Numbered from the stretch's first letter, positions 35,758 to 48,878 are shown. The stretch is DNA of 64,000 nt from Antedon bifida (GCA_963402885.1 OY727095.1:10669001-10733000), one strand, 5' to 3'. Notes: generated by a model not told the origin, from the letters alone. Numbers and translations are program-made.

Positions 35758-38753
35758 TGGCGTCATAACTCACAACGTAACTTAAGAATAACGAACATTT
35801 CTCTCCAAATATTCGATTACCTCAAACACATAACTAACTTTTCACATTTTTGTCACTGCTAAATTGCATTTTAACACCTCCTTGCAGAAACTGCAATAGC
35901 TAATCCTAATTTGTGGAATGTTTCTATTGTTATTTGTTAATAATAAACACGTGTTTCTACCATTTACTTTAGCAATTATTGCCATAGTGTTTTATTTACT
36001 CATGAGAATAATACCATGATGAACTTATGCAGATAAACAAGAATTAGGTGCACATTTTATAGAGTTGTGTAGGTGAGATTTACCAGCATTTCATTGTTTT
36101 TCCTACTTGCTTTGCCACCTACCTATCACATAATTTAAGCCCAGAATCGTTAAAGTTCTCACTTATTTTCTAGTATTGATTAAAATTGTTCGTTCTAGGA
36201 TACGTTTTATTGCTATTACCACAGATTTCTTTCATCTTTAAATCTTGTAAACATCTAAACAAGCCGACCTACAATGCAGTTATCACTGCGTTAAGCCTAT
36301 TTAACTCCTATATCCACTAAGATGATTTTTACAGAGTGAAAACTCATATCCATAAAATGCATAACAAACATTAGGCTCTAATAACGCATAATACAGTTTA
36401 TAAAGTCATAATAATATAAAGAACTGCGTCTATAATCGCCAAAAAGATCAAGCATGCGTATAACTGACTAACAATAACTACCTGTGCGCATCTCGAGTGC
36501 GTTCGTTAAGTAGGCTACGGGAACTTTACGTTAAGCCTAACATTCTGTAGTAGGCTTTAAATGGCATTTATACAACTTTTATAAATATAACGGAATTTTC
36601 GAAAAGTCTTCTTACAAAAACGCTCTCTTGAAAATCTACGGAAGATGGCAATTATGATACAGATGATGATAGTTAAGATTGTTGTCATGATAAAGATTCT
36701 CCCCGGCGTTATCAGTCTAAACAGACTATTTTATGTATAAAAAAGGAAAGGCGAGTTCCGTATTCTTTCTAAACGAGGAGAATGGGCTGTTATGAGTTTT
36801 ATGTATGTTGTAGGCATTATTTGTGGCCAGTGGTTTTCCATGCCACTCTTTCCTCTTTGGAAAAACAGGTACTCACTGTGGACTGGGAGTCGTGTCCGAG
36901 TCCTTCTGTAAGTCAATCAAGTGCCCTTACTCGTTGCATAGAGTCGATGACGTGATGATGAAAATGTTATGGCGATGAATAAAATGATAAATGATGATAA
37001 TGAACGGTGGTCTTGGTGATGATGTTAATAGTGTTGAGGACGATTACTGTATTATTATTAGTATGTAAAACATAATAATGGTTTACATAGCATACGTTTG
37101 TGGCGGAGATATGTCGTGCCGAACCCTCATGAGGAGAAGTGATGATTGCTGAAGATAATAGGCTGGAGTTGATTTTCGTAATAACAATGACTATGGTACT
37201 GATTATTTGGTTATTGGTTAAGACACGCGCAATGAAAACATGAATGAATACATGTTATTATAATAGACTTTTATGGTTGTGTTGTGTCGATGACGTCGAT
37301 GAATACGTTGGGGATGAGTTGGTGTAAATAATACAGAAGAACCTCTCCTTTGAAAAACTCCTTCCATATATTATGGGAACACTCTTAAGGGGACACCTGT
37401 TGGGTCCCGAATATGGCTCCTTGATGGATGTTCGGTAAGTAATTTAATAAATAAATAAGTGAGTACTCGAAGTAAACTATTATTATGATTACTACCGGCA
37501 TATTATGAAGCACAGCATGCCTCTTAAGTTCTAGACTATTGGATTAACATTTATTAATATTATGAATTCTATTAAAAATCTAAGCCGTATGTAATGTTGC
37601 TTTTAAAGACACGAGAGGTGCATTTAATTTCAATTTCATTGAAATGCTCTTGAACTTATTATAAATGATTATCTTTGTAATAATTATTATAGATATATAA
37701 ATATTACAAGAGTTCACGTATCTGATTTCGTATAAAGTTACTAACATTGATCTAAGAAAAGCTCAATTTGATAGTTATCGCTAAGTTAAAATTTCATTTA
37801 AATCCTCTTCTATTTTATAGAATTGATAAATATGATTAGTTTGTAATATTATAAACACACAAACAATATTATACGAGCTTACGTCGTTAACATTCCTAGA
37901 AAGTTACCAACTATAAACGTTGATCTGTGATAAGATCAATTATAATAGTTATCGTTAAATTAAAATAAAAAATAGTTCATTCCTGCAAAACGTTTCAGGT
38001 AACAACTGACTAAAAGTCAATGTTTACAAAAAAAAAAACGTTTTCAAATAAAATCGAAACAAAAACTTAATTGGAAAGCAATAATTAAATGGTAAATGTC
38101 TTTAAAAACATATTTTATAGTGATACAGTACGGTAATGTTATAAAATATATTATTACAGACAGATATATGGCTTGCCATAACGGTTTATATTATTTATAT
38201 TATATTTGTATACCTCGGGTGGTGGTCAACGTATTGGATAATAAATTAAATTTAATACAGTATTTAGACATGGCTTAAACTATATGGCGTGTCATTCGTC
38301 ATTCGAAAATGACTATTCTAGTGTTAAACTATTTTACAGGTAAAAGTTGGCTTACATTGTGTAAACAATAACTTAAGATTCAAGTATCTTATTATGTAAA
38401 TATTCCTGTATTTTAACTACGTTGAACACTTACTTTAATTGTCACAAATGTACTTATATGTATGCAATATATTTATCACTGAGAATTTAAATAAACGTGA
38501 GATCAACTCACACAAGACAAAAAAAGCAATAACTTAAGATACATACACATCGACGGAAACATGCCTCAAATAAATGTGATTCAAATATCAGGTGTAATAA
38601 ATAAAACAACGACTAGGCCTGTAGCAAAACAAAACACTATAAAATATTGTGAGAATAAAAGAAATAATAAGAAATCGGATTTATGTTATGTATTGTTACT
38701 AATTAACTTTTCCAAATAAAATCAACAATATAAAAGCAATTGTTAATACTCAC
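35758..38753. other. Spacer without a recognised gene
   Basis: Scattered gatgat-rich tracts near 36.65-37.05 kb. The block at about 37375-37435 (aaggggacacctgttgggtc) resembles the repeat at 56.38 kb. No gene supported. Confidence 0.35.
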
Positions 38754-38877
38754 TGCAGTAGATATTTAGAAGTGATGGATCTGTGTCTTCGCCTCGTCAG
38801 TGTTCAAACTGTCTGTTGCCACTGATTGTGTTGCGAGTATTTGTAACCAACTGCGATGGCGAGCGAACCTTATATGA
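38754..38877 (-). promoter_or_regulatory. Candidate TATA promoter and non-coding first exon (minus strand)
   Basis: A minus-strand CATATAAGG at 38868-38876 stands about 30 nt upstream of a stretch of normal complexity. That stretch ends at a consensus donor (CTGCA / GTGAGTATT) at 38753-38754. The interval has no ATG, as expected of a 5' UTR exon. The next minus-strand coding exon I can see that needs a leader exon is the peptide precursor at 26487, 12 kb downstream. That pairing is inference. Confidence 0.35.
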
Positions 38878-39796
38878 TTAGATCTCGTCCTCCGCATGTC
38901 GGTTGTTTTGCCGGTAATACTCATTACTGACGTTTCCCGAGGAGCACTCTTATGCTGATTTGACGAATTACTAATTTTTGCATCATATTTACGAGTTCAT
39001 GGTAGAGAAACAGACTAGCTTCTCTAAAATCTGAGGAACTCTTGCCGTTGATGATGAAAAACTCTTCAGCCTACTTCAAGAAATTATATCTTATTAGGAG
39101 AAAATTGAATCTGTACGCTAATCAGGTTCCACACAAGCTAATTCAATCATTCACTGAATAATATGCAATAAATATACAGCATATCAATTGAAAACGGAAA
39201 CGGAAAAATATTAACGAAGTATTTAACATTTAAATTTCAAAGATTTCTTTGATCTAAACTCCTTTGGGTTGTTATATAAAACAACTTTTTCGTTGTAAGC
39301 GTAGTTAAAAACGTACGGTAAGAAACGATGTAATTGAAAATTCGAATGAAACGATACAATCAATTGTCATTAATATTGAACACGTTGTAATTGAACATCG
39401 GTTTGATTTGGTTAGAATTTACAGTATGAAGTGTAGGCCTATGAAGAAACACTACGGAAGGGCGTTTATTGCCTTGTAGCACAGTGAAGTTTGAGGCTTA
39501 CCGTATAAATATAAATAAATGTTTTATTTACTCTCCTCTACACCACGTTTTCTATATTAAATTTGGATCTATCGGAGTTATACATTGCGGTTTATTATTA
39601 TTATTATTTATTTATTCGGTCATCTTGTAACCCAGTGAGAAAGCATTTCGCTTGTCTAACACTCTTGTTACATCATGTTACCTATCAGAGTTAATTTGTC
39701 ATAAGATGTTGTTCTGAAACCTATCGGAGGTATCGGAGGTACATCGGAGAAATAATGTTCGATAATTATCGACACGGAGGTATAGCGAGTTAACTG

Positions 39797-40036
39797 ATCA
39801 CACGATCAGTTACGTCGGTTGTAACTCGAATAATGGTTCGGTTTCAGCTTAACTCCGAACGATTAACTCTAGAGCATGTGAACCAAATATCGTGACGTCA
39901 TCTTAAGGAAATTATTATCACACGATCAGTTACGTCGGTTGTAACTCGGATAATGGTTCGGTTTAAGCTTAACTCCGAACGATTAACTCTAGAGCATGTG
40001 AACAAAATATCGTGACGTCATCTTAAGGACATTATT
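39797..40036. repeat. Direct tandem duplication, 2 x 120 bp
   Basis: The block starting tcacacgatcagttacgtcg is repeated after 120 bp with only a few differences (gaataatgg/gataatgg, ttcagc/ttaagc, accaaa/acaaaa). Each unit holds the inverted pairs gttcgg/ccgaac. Confidence 0.9.
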
Positions 40037-40302
40037 TCCTGTTTTATTTTCATTATAGGATATAATTAGCGGCTTCTGGTTTATCAACATTCAGTTTCAA
40101 TTTTCTTTAAGGACATTCACTTTAACAAAGAAACGTTCAATGTCCTATCAAATGTGCTCAAATCAATTAAGCATTATTTTTATTATCCTCACATATTTCC
40201 GTCTTGATTTTAGGCATTCAGTACAACAAACCCTAATCATCAGCGCTATGTTATGAGACATTCATTATTCCCCCGATTCTCTTTATACCGGATCTCTATA
40301 TA

Positions 40303-40615
40303 TTGTATACGACCAGTATCATAGGTATAATATGCAATACAGCGTCACATATGTTTCACATGCGGCGCCTGTATTAATTGTTTCAAGTCAATTCAATTCA
40401 TGTTTATTTTTTTTCTATTTTTTTATTTTATTTTTATTTCATCTTCTTCCAACAGCGACCAAAGTCGCCCATAACAGGATTGAATCAATTATTTAGTCAT
40501 CGTTTATAATTACAGTTTCAAATATAATTGATGGCAATGGTCCTGCATAAAGAATGTGTTTAGGTTAGAATTATGGACTAATACAGGAGTCACATGTGAT
40601 ACAAATATGATGCTG
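40303..40615. mobile_element. MITE family C copy with a retroposon inserted inside
   Basis: The left end has accagtatcataggtataat, and the right has an inverted tcacatgtgatacaaatatg followed by gctgtatcacag. Between about 40380 and 40485 a foreign block sits, with a tcaattcaatt tail and gcgaccaaagtcgcccataa, like the 3' end of a minus-strand SINE or LINE. Confidence 0.55.
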
Positions 40616-42902
40616 TATCACAGAAATTTGACAAAAACAAAAACATAGGTATCCTTAATCGTCTAAATTGTTTATACATACATTTCACAAAATGACGATC
40701 ACTTTTATCATGGAGGAATGTATATTTCCTCCATGCTTTTATTAGGCGACATCTAGAAACCTTTTGACAATGGTTACAACACATTACAACGTTAGCGCTC
40801 TACTTAGAGTAATTAGTCAATGCTTTAATTGGAATTTTAATGTTCTGTTGATTGACATGTGATTTAAGGTTATAACTACCACCGGGAACCAACATAACAA
40901 TTTAGGAAGTTTACGACGCAGATTCTATTATTATGCAAGTGATTATTTGCAATGGTCTTATATCTTTCTTTTGACACATAAATGACGACAAAACGTGTAT
41001 AGTATGCCGATGACAACATGCCATATATAAATATAAGCGAGAACGGAAACCGTTTTGTAGAAGCGGCATTTAAAAATGTTTATAAATAATAATGACCATT
41101 TGTAAGGATATTAATATAAATTTCAATAATTGAAATTGAATACAGAACATTATAGTATATTATTATTATTATTATTATTAATTAACCAATGATGAAACAA
41201 TGACATATTATATGTATACATAGGCCTATTATATATATAATAAATATTTTGCTAAAGAATGAATATTTGACGAAATTATCATTCTACTGTATGTAATTAA
41301 AATTGTAATATCCCACAAGTATAGAATTAAAGAGGATACTAAAATAACACATACAATTAATGGCAAAAACATTAAATCACTATTCTCTGACCGAAATCAA
41401 CGAAGAAATAGGAATTTAATATTTTGCACCAGAATGATCTATAAATAAATTGATCATTATTATTTTTATTATCATCCCGCAATGAGTCGAGTTGAAGAGG
41501 ACGTTCTACCACACCTGAGGTAAATACAATACAACACGTTTATGACTTGCCATTGTGGCAATCTCGTTGTTTACATCTTATACTTCCCACACTAATTTTT
41601 CATAAATTGTAAAAGATTGTGAAAAAAATTTCTTTTTTTCGGTTATTATGATAGAACTGAAGCATTCAATTCAATTCAAAATGTATTTCACAATCAAAGT
41701 AAATTTAAAATATAATATAAAAACAGAGTAATACTGTACATAGCCTGCATTTAAAATACATTAAAAAAAAACCAAATATAATAAGATTTCTTTTGATTTA
41801 GTAATATCAATATACACATTGAATGGATTGTACATGATTGTATACCGTATGGTCCATAAACCATTATTATCATTATTTAATTGTATAACAACAATGTAGA
41901 TAAATAGACAGTAATTGTTGAGTTATACCAATTAATTATCTTTTTATCTATAATAATTGTACGTTACTGTAGCAATTTAAACGGTATGGGGTCAGACGAA
42001 TAATTACCGACCTGTTAAGCTAATAACTATAATTTCGTCTATACAATGTTATACGTGAAAATAGTGCGCAAATCAGTGCAAAATTAACTAATGAAGATGA
42101 CATTTTGGCGCCAGCTTTTCCAATGTGATGATGAGCGCCAAAGCAGATCTCAAGACCAGGGACCACCTAAGGTCTAGTCACGTGCTGGAACTAAAAGACT
42201 AATATAATACATTAATTTCCAATATACATAATTATTTTCAGTGGACACTGTCAAGAAAAGTGCAGACGGTACGAATGCACACCGTGGGCACATTTTTACC
42301 GTAGGCCTATTTTATTTCTGTTTAAGAAAATAATTAAGCCAATTTTGATCACTTCGCTTGCTCAAACAAAATCATTAGAGTCCTTTAAACGTATGCACAC
42401 ACGTCCGCGGGTTTAATGCCGATGGAGATCGTGATCTGATTTCACCATTTTTATTAACAACGCCCTCTATAGTATATTTCAAGTTTTCGCTTTTATACTA
42501 TGAATTCCAGAAGTTGTCTTGTTATTATTATCTGATTTAATAACTTCATCATACCACACTTCATCTTTGCATGTTGTTACCTTGAATCTACTTAACAAAT
42601 CAATTATTTGACGCTATATACCTATTTCTCTACGCGTCGAGTAAGAAAAGTTATTTATTACTATAGAGGGCTCACTACCGTTACCGATGTAACTTGTTGC
42701 GCATAAAACTTCATCGTGGTTTTGAGGTATGTTATTAGCAGGGTGGTAACGGTAGCGTTGCGTTTACATCAACACACAGAAATATGTTTGCTGCCACCTA
42801 CCGTAAAAGAGGGATGGGCTTCTCTTCAGTCTAAAACTACAGCAATTTAAGCAAAATTTGCCCGAAAACTAAGCCTAATTTAGGGTAAGAAGATCTTAAG
42901 GT
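40616..42902. other. Spacer with simple repeats
   Basis: A palindrome catggaggaatgtatatttcctccatg lies at about 40710-40736. An att microsatellite lies at 41159-41181. A ttcaattcaatt retroposon tail lies at 41665-41680. No gene supported. Confidence 0.4.
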
Positions 42903-42990
42903 TTGGTTCCCACTTGGACGCAACGCAACTATGTGAGCGCGACGCAAGTAATTTGATTAATCACGACGCTATGGATCATCCGAACTATCT
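42903..42990. mobile_element. MITE family A, left half
   Basis: ggttcccacttggacgcaac, then ttgattaatcacgacgctat and ggatcatccgaac. The right half is absent. Confidence 0.6.
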
Positions 42991-43165
42991 TAAGTTCCGT
43001 TCCGGCTATGCGGTATTCATCGCCTGCCTCTAGCCCCAAATAAACATTTTACACTCCAGGTCAACGTAACAGTCGAAGGGTAACATTTCACAGCATAGAC
43101 CTAATCATGTTTATAGTTTTTGAAAACAGATTATAATGCAAAATATCGATATAAAAACTACTTAC

Positions 43166-43287
43166 CATACTCTCTTACTCGTCGCACAGGTCCGTCCTGT
43201 TGTCCAGTGTTGTTTACTTCGTTCATCCATGGGAGCTGTTCTTTCACGTTCCACTGAGCATTTTTCCGTGTGTTCATCAATATTCAT
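43166..43287 (-). CDS. Candidate first coding exon, product unknown
   Basis: On the minus strand an ATG at 43287 has an in-frame TGA six bases upstream. It opens a 40-codon frame (MNIDEHTEKCSVERER, then WTTGRTCATSKRV) that ends at a consensus donor GTAAGT in phase 2. A weaker donor GTAAGA lies 13 nt earlier. The peptide is hydrophilic with no signal sequence. I could not find the next exon, so this is a splice-signal-supported candidate only. Confidence 0.3.
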
Positions 43288-43559
43288 TATTCATCGTGAC
43301 AGACAGGTATGCAAAAAAGGTATTTCAGTAAAACAAACAAAAAAGTCTAATGATGAATGATATAACTATATTTATTTAGTTCATAATTTAGTTGTTGTTC
43401 GAGATTTTTGGCCTAAACCTTTCATATTGATTCATATAATTGAAACTGGTAAATTGTTTAATCATAATATCACAGTTATCGGCCTTTATTATGTTATTAC
43501 TCATTATTGAATGAAAGATGCTATTTTATTATTTAGCTTCAGCCAATTTAAAAATTCTC

Positions 43560-43912
43560 TTCATTCAACTAATAACTGAACTTTAAATTGTACATTATCT
43601 TTGTGTAATTACAATTATTTCTTATAATTGTTGATAGCTCAATTTATATGTGCCTTTTTTATTTTGAATTTTTTCTATTTATGTTATACTGTAGTTTTCT
43701 TATTTATAATCTTTTGATCTGTATTTTATATATTTTAAAGTTAATGTGTGTTTTCAATTTATATGTGATTTATGTATGTGGTTTGGAGTATTGGAGAGCC
43801 ACTTTGATAGTGCTTGCACTGTTGGTAATCCTCAGGGTACTCCATCCACACTTAGTTTGTTAATGTTGGTTTCTTTCTGTTTGTATACCTGGAAATTGAA
43901 TAAATAAATAAA
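43560..43912 (+). mobile_element. Probable 3' end of a non-LTR retroposon
   Basis: Ends in gaaattgaataaataaataa, a typical short-repeat tail, preceded by a block of higher complexity (ggagagccactttgatagtg) that resembles a LINE 3' UTR. The Leu/Phe-rich frame 43648-43863 has no recognised domain. Confidence 0.4.
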
Positions 43913-44013
43913 TGGAGGATATATATGGGGTATATTTCCTCCATGATATAACGATAACGTCAGCGAAAACCCCAGGTCTAGAATTTAGAAACTATATAAC
44001 TTTAAGCCAACTA

Positions 44014-47000
44014 ATAGTCCAGGAGTATTAGACTTTGAGGTAGAAATAAATATGCTAAAGCTGAATTTTTCAGGATAGGTCCCTAATGTTGTCTAAAACA
44101 ACATACTAAAAGTCCCCGGGTTTCCCCGTTGTGCTTCAACTCGATTGGGCCATTTTTCAAAATGGCGGCCATCTTAAAATTATTTACCATATGTTGACAA
44201 CCAGTAGGTGTAAGTAAACAATCTTGGTGTCAAAATACTCAGAAGACCCATATTTATATTCACTGTAATGGAAAAGTTTAACAAAAAATGGTCGGAAATG
44301 CCTGTTTTGACCTTTGACCCTAAATTTGGATTATCTCAATATCTCATCAACGACTGGCCGTAGAGACTTCAAAGATGTCCCAAATTATTCAGAATGCCCA
44401 ACTTTCTATTCACTTTAATGAAAGAAAAATACCAAATTCCTTTAGAAACCTTCTATTTTGACCTTTGAACTATTGACCTAGACATATTTTAATGTTATAG
44501 ACATCTTGGTGATCAATAGGAGCACACAAGCGAAATTGGTGTCAAAATACTCAGAAGACCCACATTTATATTCACTGTAATGAAAAAGTTTAACAAAAAA
44601 TGGTCGGAAATGCCTGTTTTGACCTTTGACCATAAATTTGGATTATCTCAATATCTCATCAACGACTGGACATAGAGACTTCAAAGTTGTCCCAAATTAT
44701 TCAGAATGCCCAACTTTCTATTCACTTTAATGAAAGAAAAATACCAAATTCCTTTAGAAACCTTCTATTTTGACCTTTGAACCCTTGATCTGGTCATATT
44801 TTATACCAAAATTGTATAGAAATCTTGGTGATCGATAGGAAAACATAAGGGAATTTGGTGTCAAAATACTCCAAAACACCAATGTTTCTGTTTACTCTTA
44901 TAGAAATAATGTACTAAATGCGATTGAAAGTGTTTTGACCATTGACCTTAATCATTACATTTTAATGAGAATTAGTCTAATTCGTGCCTAGCTTACCTGT
45001 ATAAACCGACAATAGCCCGTGCTCTCCAGAGGGAGGGCTTAGATGCGAAAAGTTAAATTTAAGTTGACATAAAGATAAACAGAATCTAACAATTCATCAG
45101 TATGGCCATTGCCATGAGAGGTAAAATTCATTCCAAATTGCTCAGATGCTAAACAGACAAACCAAGCCCCAATTTTAAACTATATATATATATGATACAT
45201 TTTACTGTCTGTTTGGGCTTTAGCCTGTTTTCACTTCTTTTTTTCATTAGTAACCAAACAAATTTTATTATTTATTTATTCTTTAAATATTAAGGTTAGA
45301 AATTAGTCCTCCAAAAAAATGCCACGCCTTCTCTATATGGCTAATGTCCATGTTTAAACTTTGCAGCTACACCAATTCTGAAATGTTTCCTCTTCGGCAG
45401 TGCCATTTAATATATAGCAGAGACCACTACTGGTTGATTTGACACACACTTATTGGTAAAATTGTTTTTTTTTTCAATTGAGCTGCACTATTACATTCTT
45501 TGTGTAATAGGTCTGGAGTACATAATTCATCTTATAACATTTTTTAAATTGTCTAAAACTGCACACTGTACATAGTCACCCACCCAACCATTTATCAAGG
45601 TCTCAGTCTAAGTCTCATTTTAGGCTCTAGTCATACCTCCGATTCTTATCTGATATGATGCAATTTAAAAGAATTATTGCATTTGTCTTTAAGATGTGAA
45701 CATTTTTCTCTGTTTTTTTTCTAATCAAAATTCTCCAAAAATCGAAAATACTTCAGGACTATATGATGGTTAATAAAATAAGGGCATGAAAATCTGTTGA
45801 AGACCATAACAACTTTACAGTGACAATTTCTTTATAATCCATCTTGATAGATTTGTAAGAGTTTCATATTGTATTTTATTATTTAGGTGATTTGTCAAAT
45901 GACACATTGTGACCCTTTGATACCTGAAATTATGGCCTCATATCTATATTGATGAATATTATTATTCGTCCATCGGACATTTTTTCTGGGCTGTTTCGAA
46001 TAAATTTGACATCTCATGGCATGATGAATGGTATGATATGTTCATCATGCTATTTGGGACTTAAATTATTAAATTATAATGTAGTGATTAAAGTCAAAGG
46101 TAAAAAAACATGGGTGTTTTGGAATATTTTCGCTTATGTATTCCTATCGATCACCAAGATTTCTATATAATTATGATATAAAATACTGTATTGGCCAGAT
46201 CAATAGTTCAAATGGCAAAATAGGTGGGTTCTAAAGGCTTTAGTATTTTTCTTTAACTACATTGAATAGAGAGTTGGGCACACTGCTTAATTTAGTACAA
46301 TTTTGAAGTCTCTACGGCCAGAAGATGATGCGGTATTGATATATCCCAAATTTAGGGTCAAAAGTTATAAATTTTGAAACCAATTTCGTATCCTATCGAT
46401 CACCAAGATGTCTATAAAAATAAATATGCCTAGGTCAATAGTTCAAAGGTTAAAATAGAAGGTTTCTAAAGGTTTTTGGTATTTTTCTTTCATTAAAGTA
46501 AATAGAAAGTTGGGCATTCTGAATAATTTGGGACAACTTTAAAGTCTCTACGGCCAGTCGTTGATGAGATATTGAGATAATCCAAATTTAGGGTCAAAGT
46601 TCAAAACATGCAGTTCCGGTCATTTTTTTAAAAACTTTTCCATTATAGTGAATATAAATATGGGTCTTCTGAGTATTTTGACACCAATTTCGCTTATGTA
46701 CTCCTATCGATCACCAAGATGTCTATAAAATTAAAATATGCTTAGGTCAATAGTTCAAAGGTCAAAATAGAAGGTTTCTAAATTAATTTAGTATTTTTTT
46801 TTCATTAGAGTGAATAGAAAGTTGGGCATTCTGAATAATTTGGGACAATTTTGAACTCTCTACGGCCAGTCGTTGATGAGATATTGAGATAATCTAAATT
46901 TATGGTAAAAGGTCAAAACAGGCATTTCCGGTCATTTTTTTAAAAACTTCTCTATTACAGTGAATATAAATATTGGTCTTCTGAGTATTTTGACACCAAA

Positions 47001-47219
47001 ATTGTTTACTTACACCTACTGGTTGTCAAAATATGGTAAATAATGTTAAGACGGCCGCCATTTTGAAAAATGGCCCAATCGGGTTGAAGCACAACGGGGA
47101 AACCCGGGGACTTTTAGTATGTTGTTCCAGATAACATTGGGGACCTATCCTGAAAAATTCAGCTTTAGCATATTTATTTCTACCTTTGGCCCTTTTTTTG
47201 TCTAATACTCCTGGACTAT
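44014..47219. mobile_element. 3.2-kb fold-back (long inverted repeat) element with 310-bp subrepeats
   Basis: The left end tagtccaggagtattagac is mirrored at the right end (ending ctaatactcctggacta). A TAA flanks both sides, a possible 3-bp target duplication. The arms, about 44014-44990 and 46070-47219, are inverted copies. Landmarks are gccatttttcaaaatggcgg at 44151 and its mirror near 47050. Each arm holds about two tandem 310-bp units; for example the phrase tcaaaatactcagaagaccc recurs at 44230 and 44541, with mirrors near 46680 and 46990. The central 1.1 kb is unrelated, AT-rich and has no transposase frame. A non-autonomous DNA transposon is the likely nature. Confidence 0.85.
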
Positions 47220-47318
47220 AAAAAGATATTTGAATAAAAAGGGATCGTAATTGGTCAGATATTTGCCATATCTCTGACGTAATTTTATGCTTTATACTAA
47301 ACACATTGATGACATCAA

Positions 47319-47400
47319 TTCTCGAGTGGTCTCGAACCCACGACCTCCACAGATCACTAGCTTGGAATCATTCATAATTGCTAAAAATTAGTTAAATTTA
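47319..47400 (-). mobile_element. Possible tRNA-like SINE head
   Basis: The minus strand reads aagctagtgatctgtgg, then gtgggttcgagaccactcg, i.e. A-box-like and B-box-like elements spaced closer than in a tRNA. A decayed SINE is possible; it is not a functional tRNA. Confidence 0.3.
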
Positions 47401-47998
47401 CTAACCTTTTCCAATATTGAATCTAAACATTAGTTGCTGTGTGATATTTTGTACCAATGTGTTTGTGTTTAAAAATAAGATTGTAAATGAGTTAAAAATA
47501 CGTAATAGTGAATCTAAATTATCGAAATCACTCCAACTAATTGAAAAAATATAATAATATAACTCAATTATGACCCTCCAGAAAATGGTCTCATAGCAAT
47601 TAATTATATCACCTGTCTGATTTTATTTGTTTCAATTATGTCTTTGCATCCAATATACCGTTGTTGTTTTCATCTTATGCTACCTATTTCTTCCTGTCGT
47701 AATAGGATTTCGTAAGAATCTTTATCGATCACTTATCCAGTCCTGTACTTGAACTATCTGCTGCTATCATTTACTATCTGTGTACTGTTGAAATCTTGTA
47801 TTATTTGGCAAAACAATTCTACGAACAATTTGACGTAGGTTGTAGATTCCTACGCTTAATTTGAACTTAATTATTTTATTTATTTCGGCACGAATACAAA
47901 TACTATGATAACAAAAAGCTTGATTGTGCTAAGGAGTGGCAAAAGAGGCCAACGGCTTCTGTCGATGATTATGAGTCTAAAATATTTTTTTTTATTTG

Positions 47999-48878
47999 GC
48001 TGCCTCCATAGTTTTAACATGGAGGCTTCCTCCATAGTTTTAACGTGGATGCTTCTTCCATAGTTTTAACATGAAGGATTCCTCCATAGTTTTTTACATG
48101 AAGGCTTTCTCCATAGTTTTAACATGAAGGCTTCCTCCATAGTTTTAACATGAATGCTTCCACCATAGTTTTAACATGGAGGCTTCCTCTATAGTTTTAA
48201 CATGAAGGCTTCCTCCATAGCTATAACATGAAGGCTTCCTCCATAGTTTTTTACATGAAGGCTTCCTCCATAGTTTTAACATGAAGGCTTCCACCATAGT
48301 TTCAACATGGAGGCTTCCTCTATAGCTTTAACATGGATGCTTCCTCCATAGTTTTAACATGAAGGCTTCCTCCATAGTCTTAACATGGAGACTTCCTCCA
48401 TAGTTTTTACATGAAGGCTTCGACCATAGTTTTAACACGGAGGCTTCCTCCATAGTTTTTTACATGAAGGCTTCCACCATAGTTTTAACATGAAGGCTTC
48501 GTCCATAGTTTTATCATGAATGCTTCCTCCATAGTTTTAACATAAATGCTTCCTCCATAGTTTTAACATGGAGGCTTCCTCCATAGTTTTAACATGGAGG
48601 CTTCCTCCATAGTTTTAACATGAAGGCTTCCACCATAGTTTTAACATAAATGCTTCCTCCATAGTTTTGACATGGAGACTTCCTCCATAGTTTTTACATG
48701 GATACTTCCTCCATAGTTTTAACATGAAGGATTCCTCCATAGTTTTAACATGGAGGCTTCCTCCATAGTTTTAACATAAATGCTTCCTCCATAGTTTTTA
48801 CATGGATACTTCCTCCATAGTTTTAACATAATTGCTTCCTCCATAGTTTTATCATGAATGCTTCCTTCATAGTTTTAG
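47999..48878. repeat. Minisatellite, 26-bp unit, about 33 copies
   Basis: The consensus unit is close to catagttttaacatgaagg plus cttcctc. Units differ at the gaagg/ggagg and atgctt/aggctt sites, and some have tttttac in place of tttaac. In the ggagg variants the core cctccatag...catggagg is nearly an inverted repeat. The array is continuous, with slight degeneration at both ends. Confidence 0.95.

Noticed and set aside
43648-43863. Hydrophobic 71-codon plus-strand frame as a membrane protein
   Set aside because: Low-complexity Leu/Phe/Tyr composition leading into a retroposon tail; no start context or splice partner.
47026-47304. 92-codon minus-strand frame
   Set aside because: Falls in the right arm of the fold-back element; no recognisable protein and the mirrored left arm does not keep the frame.
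47319-47400. Functional tRNA gene on the minus strand
   Set aside because: A and B boxes are too close and no cloverleaf stems can be formed; at most a SINE relic.
47999-48878. CRISPR-like array
   Set aside because: Units are head-to-tail without unique spacers, in an animal-type genome; it is a minisatellite.
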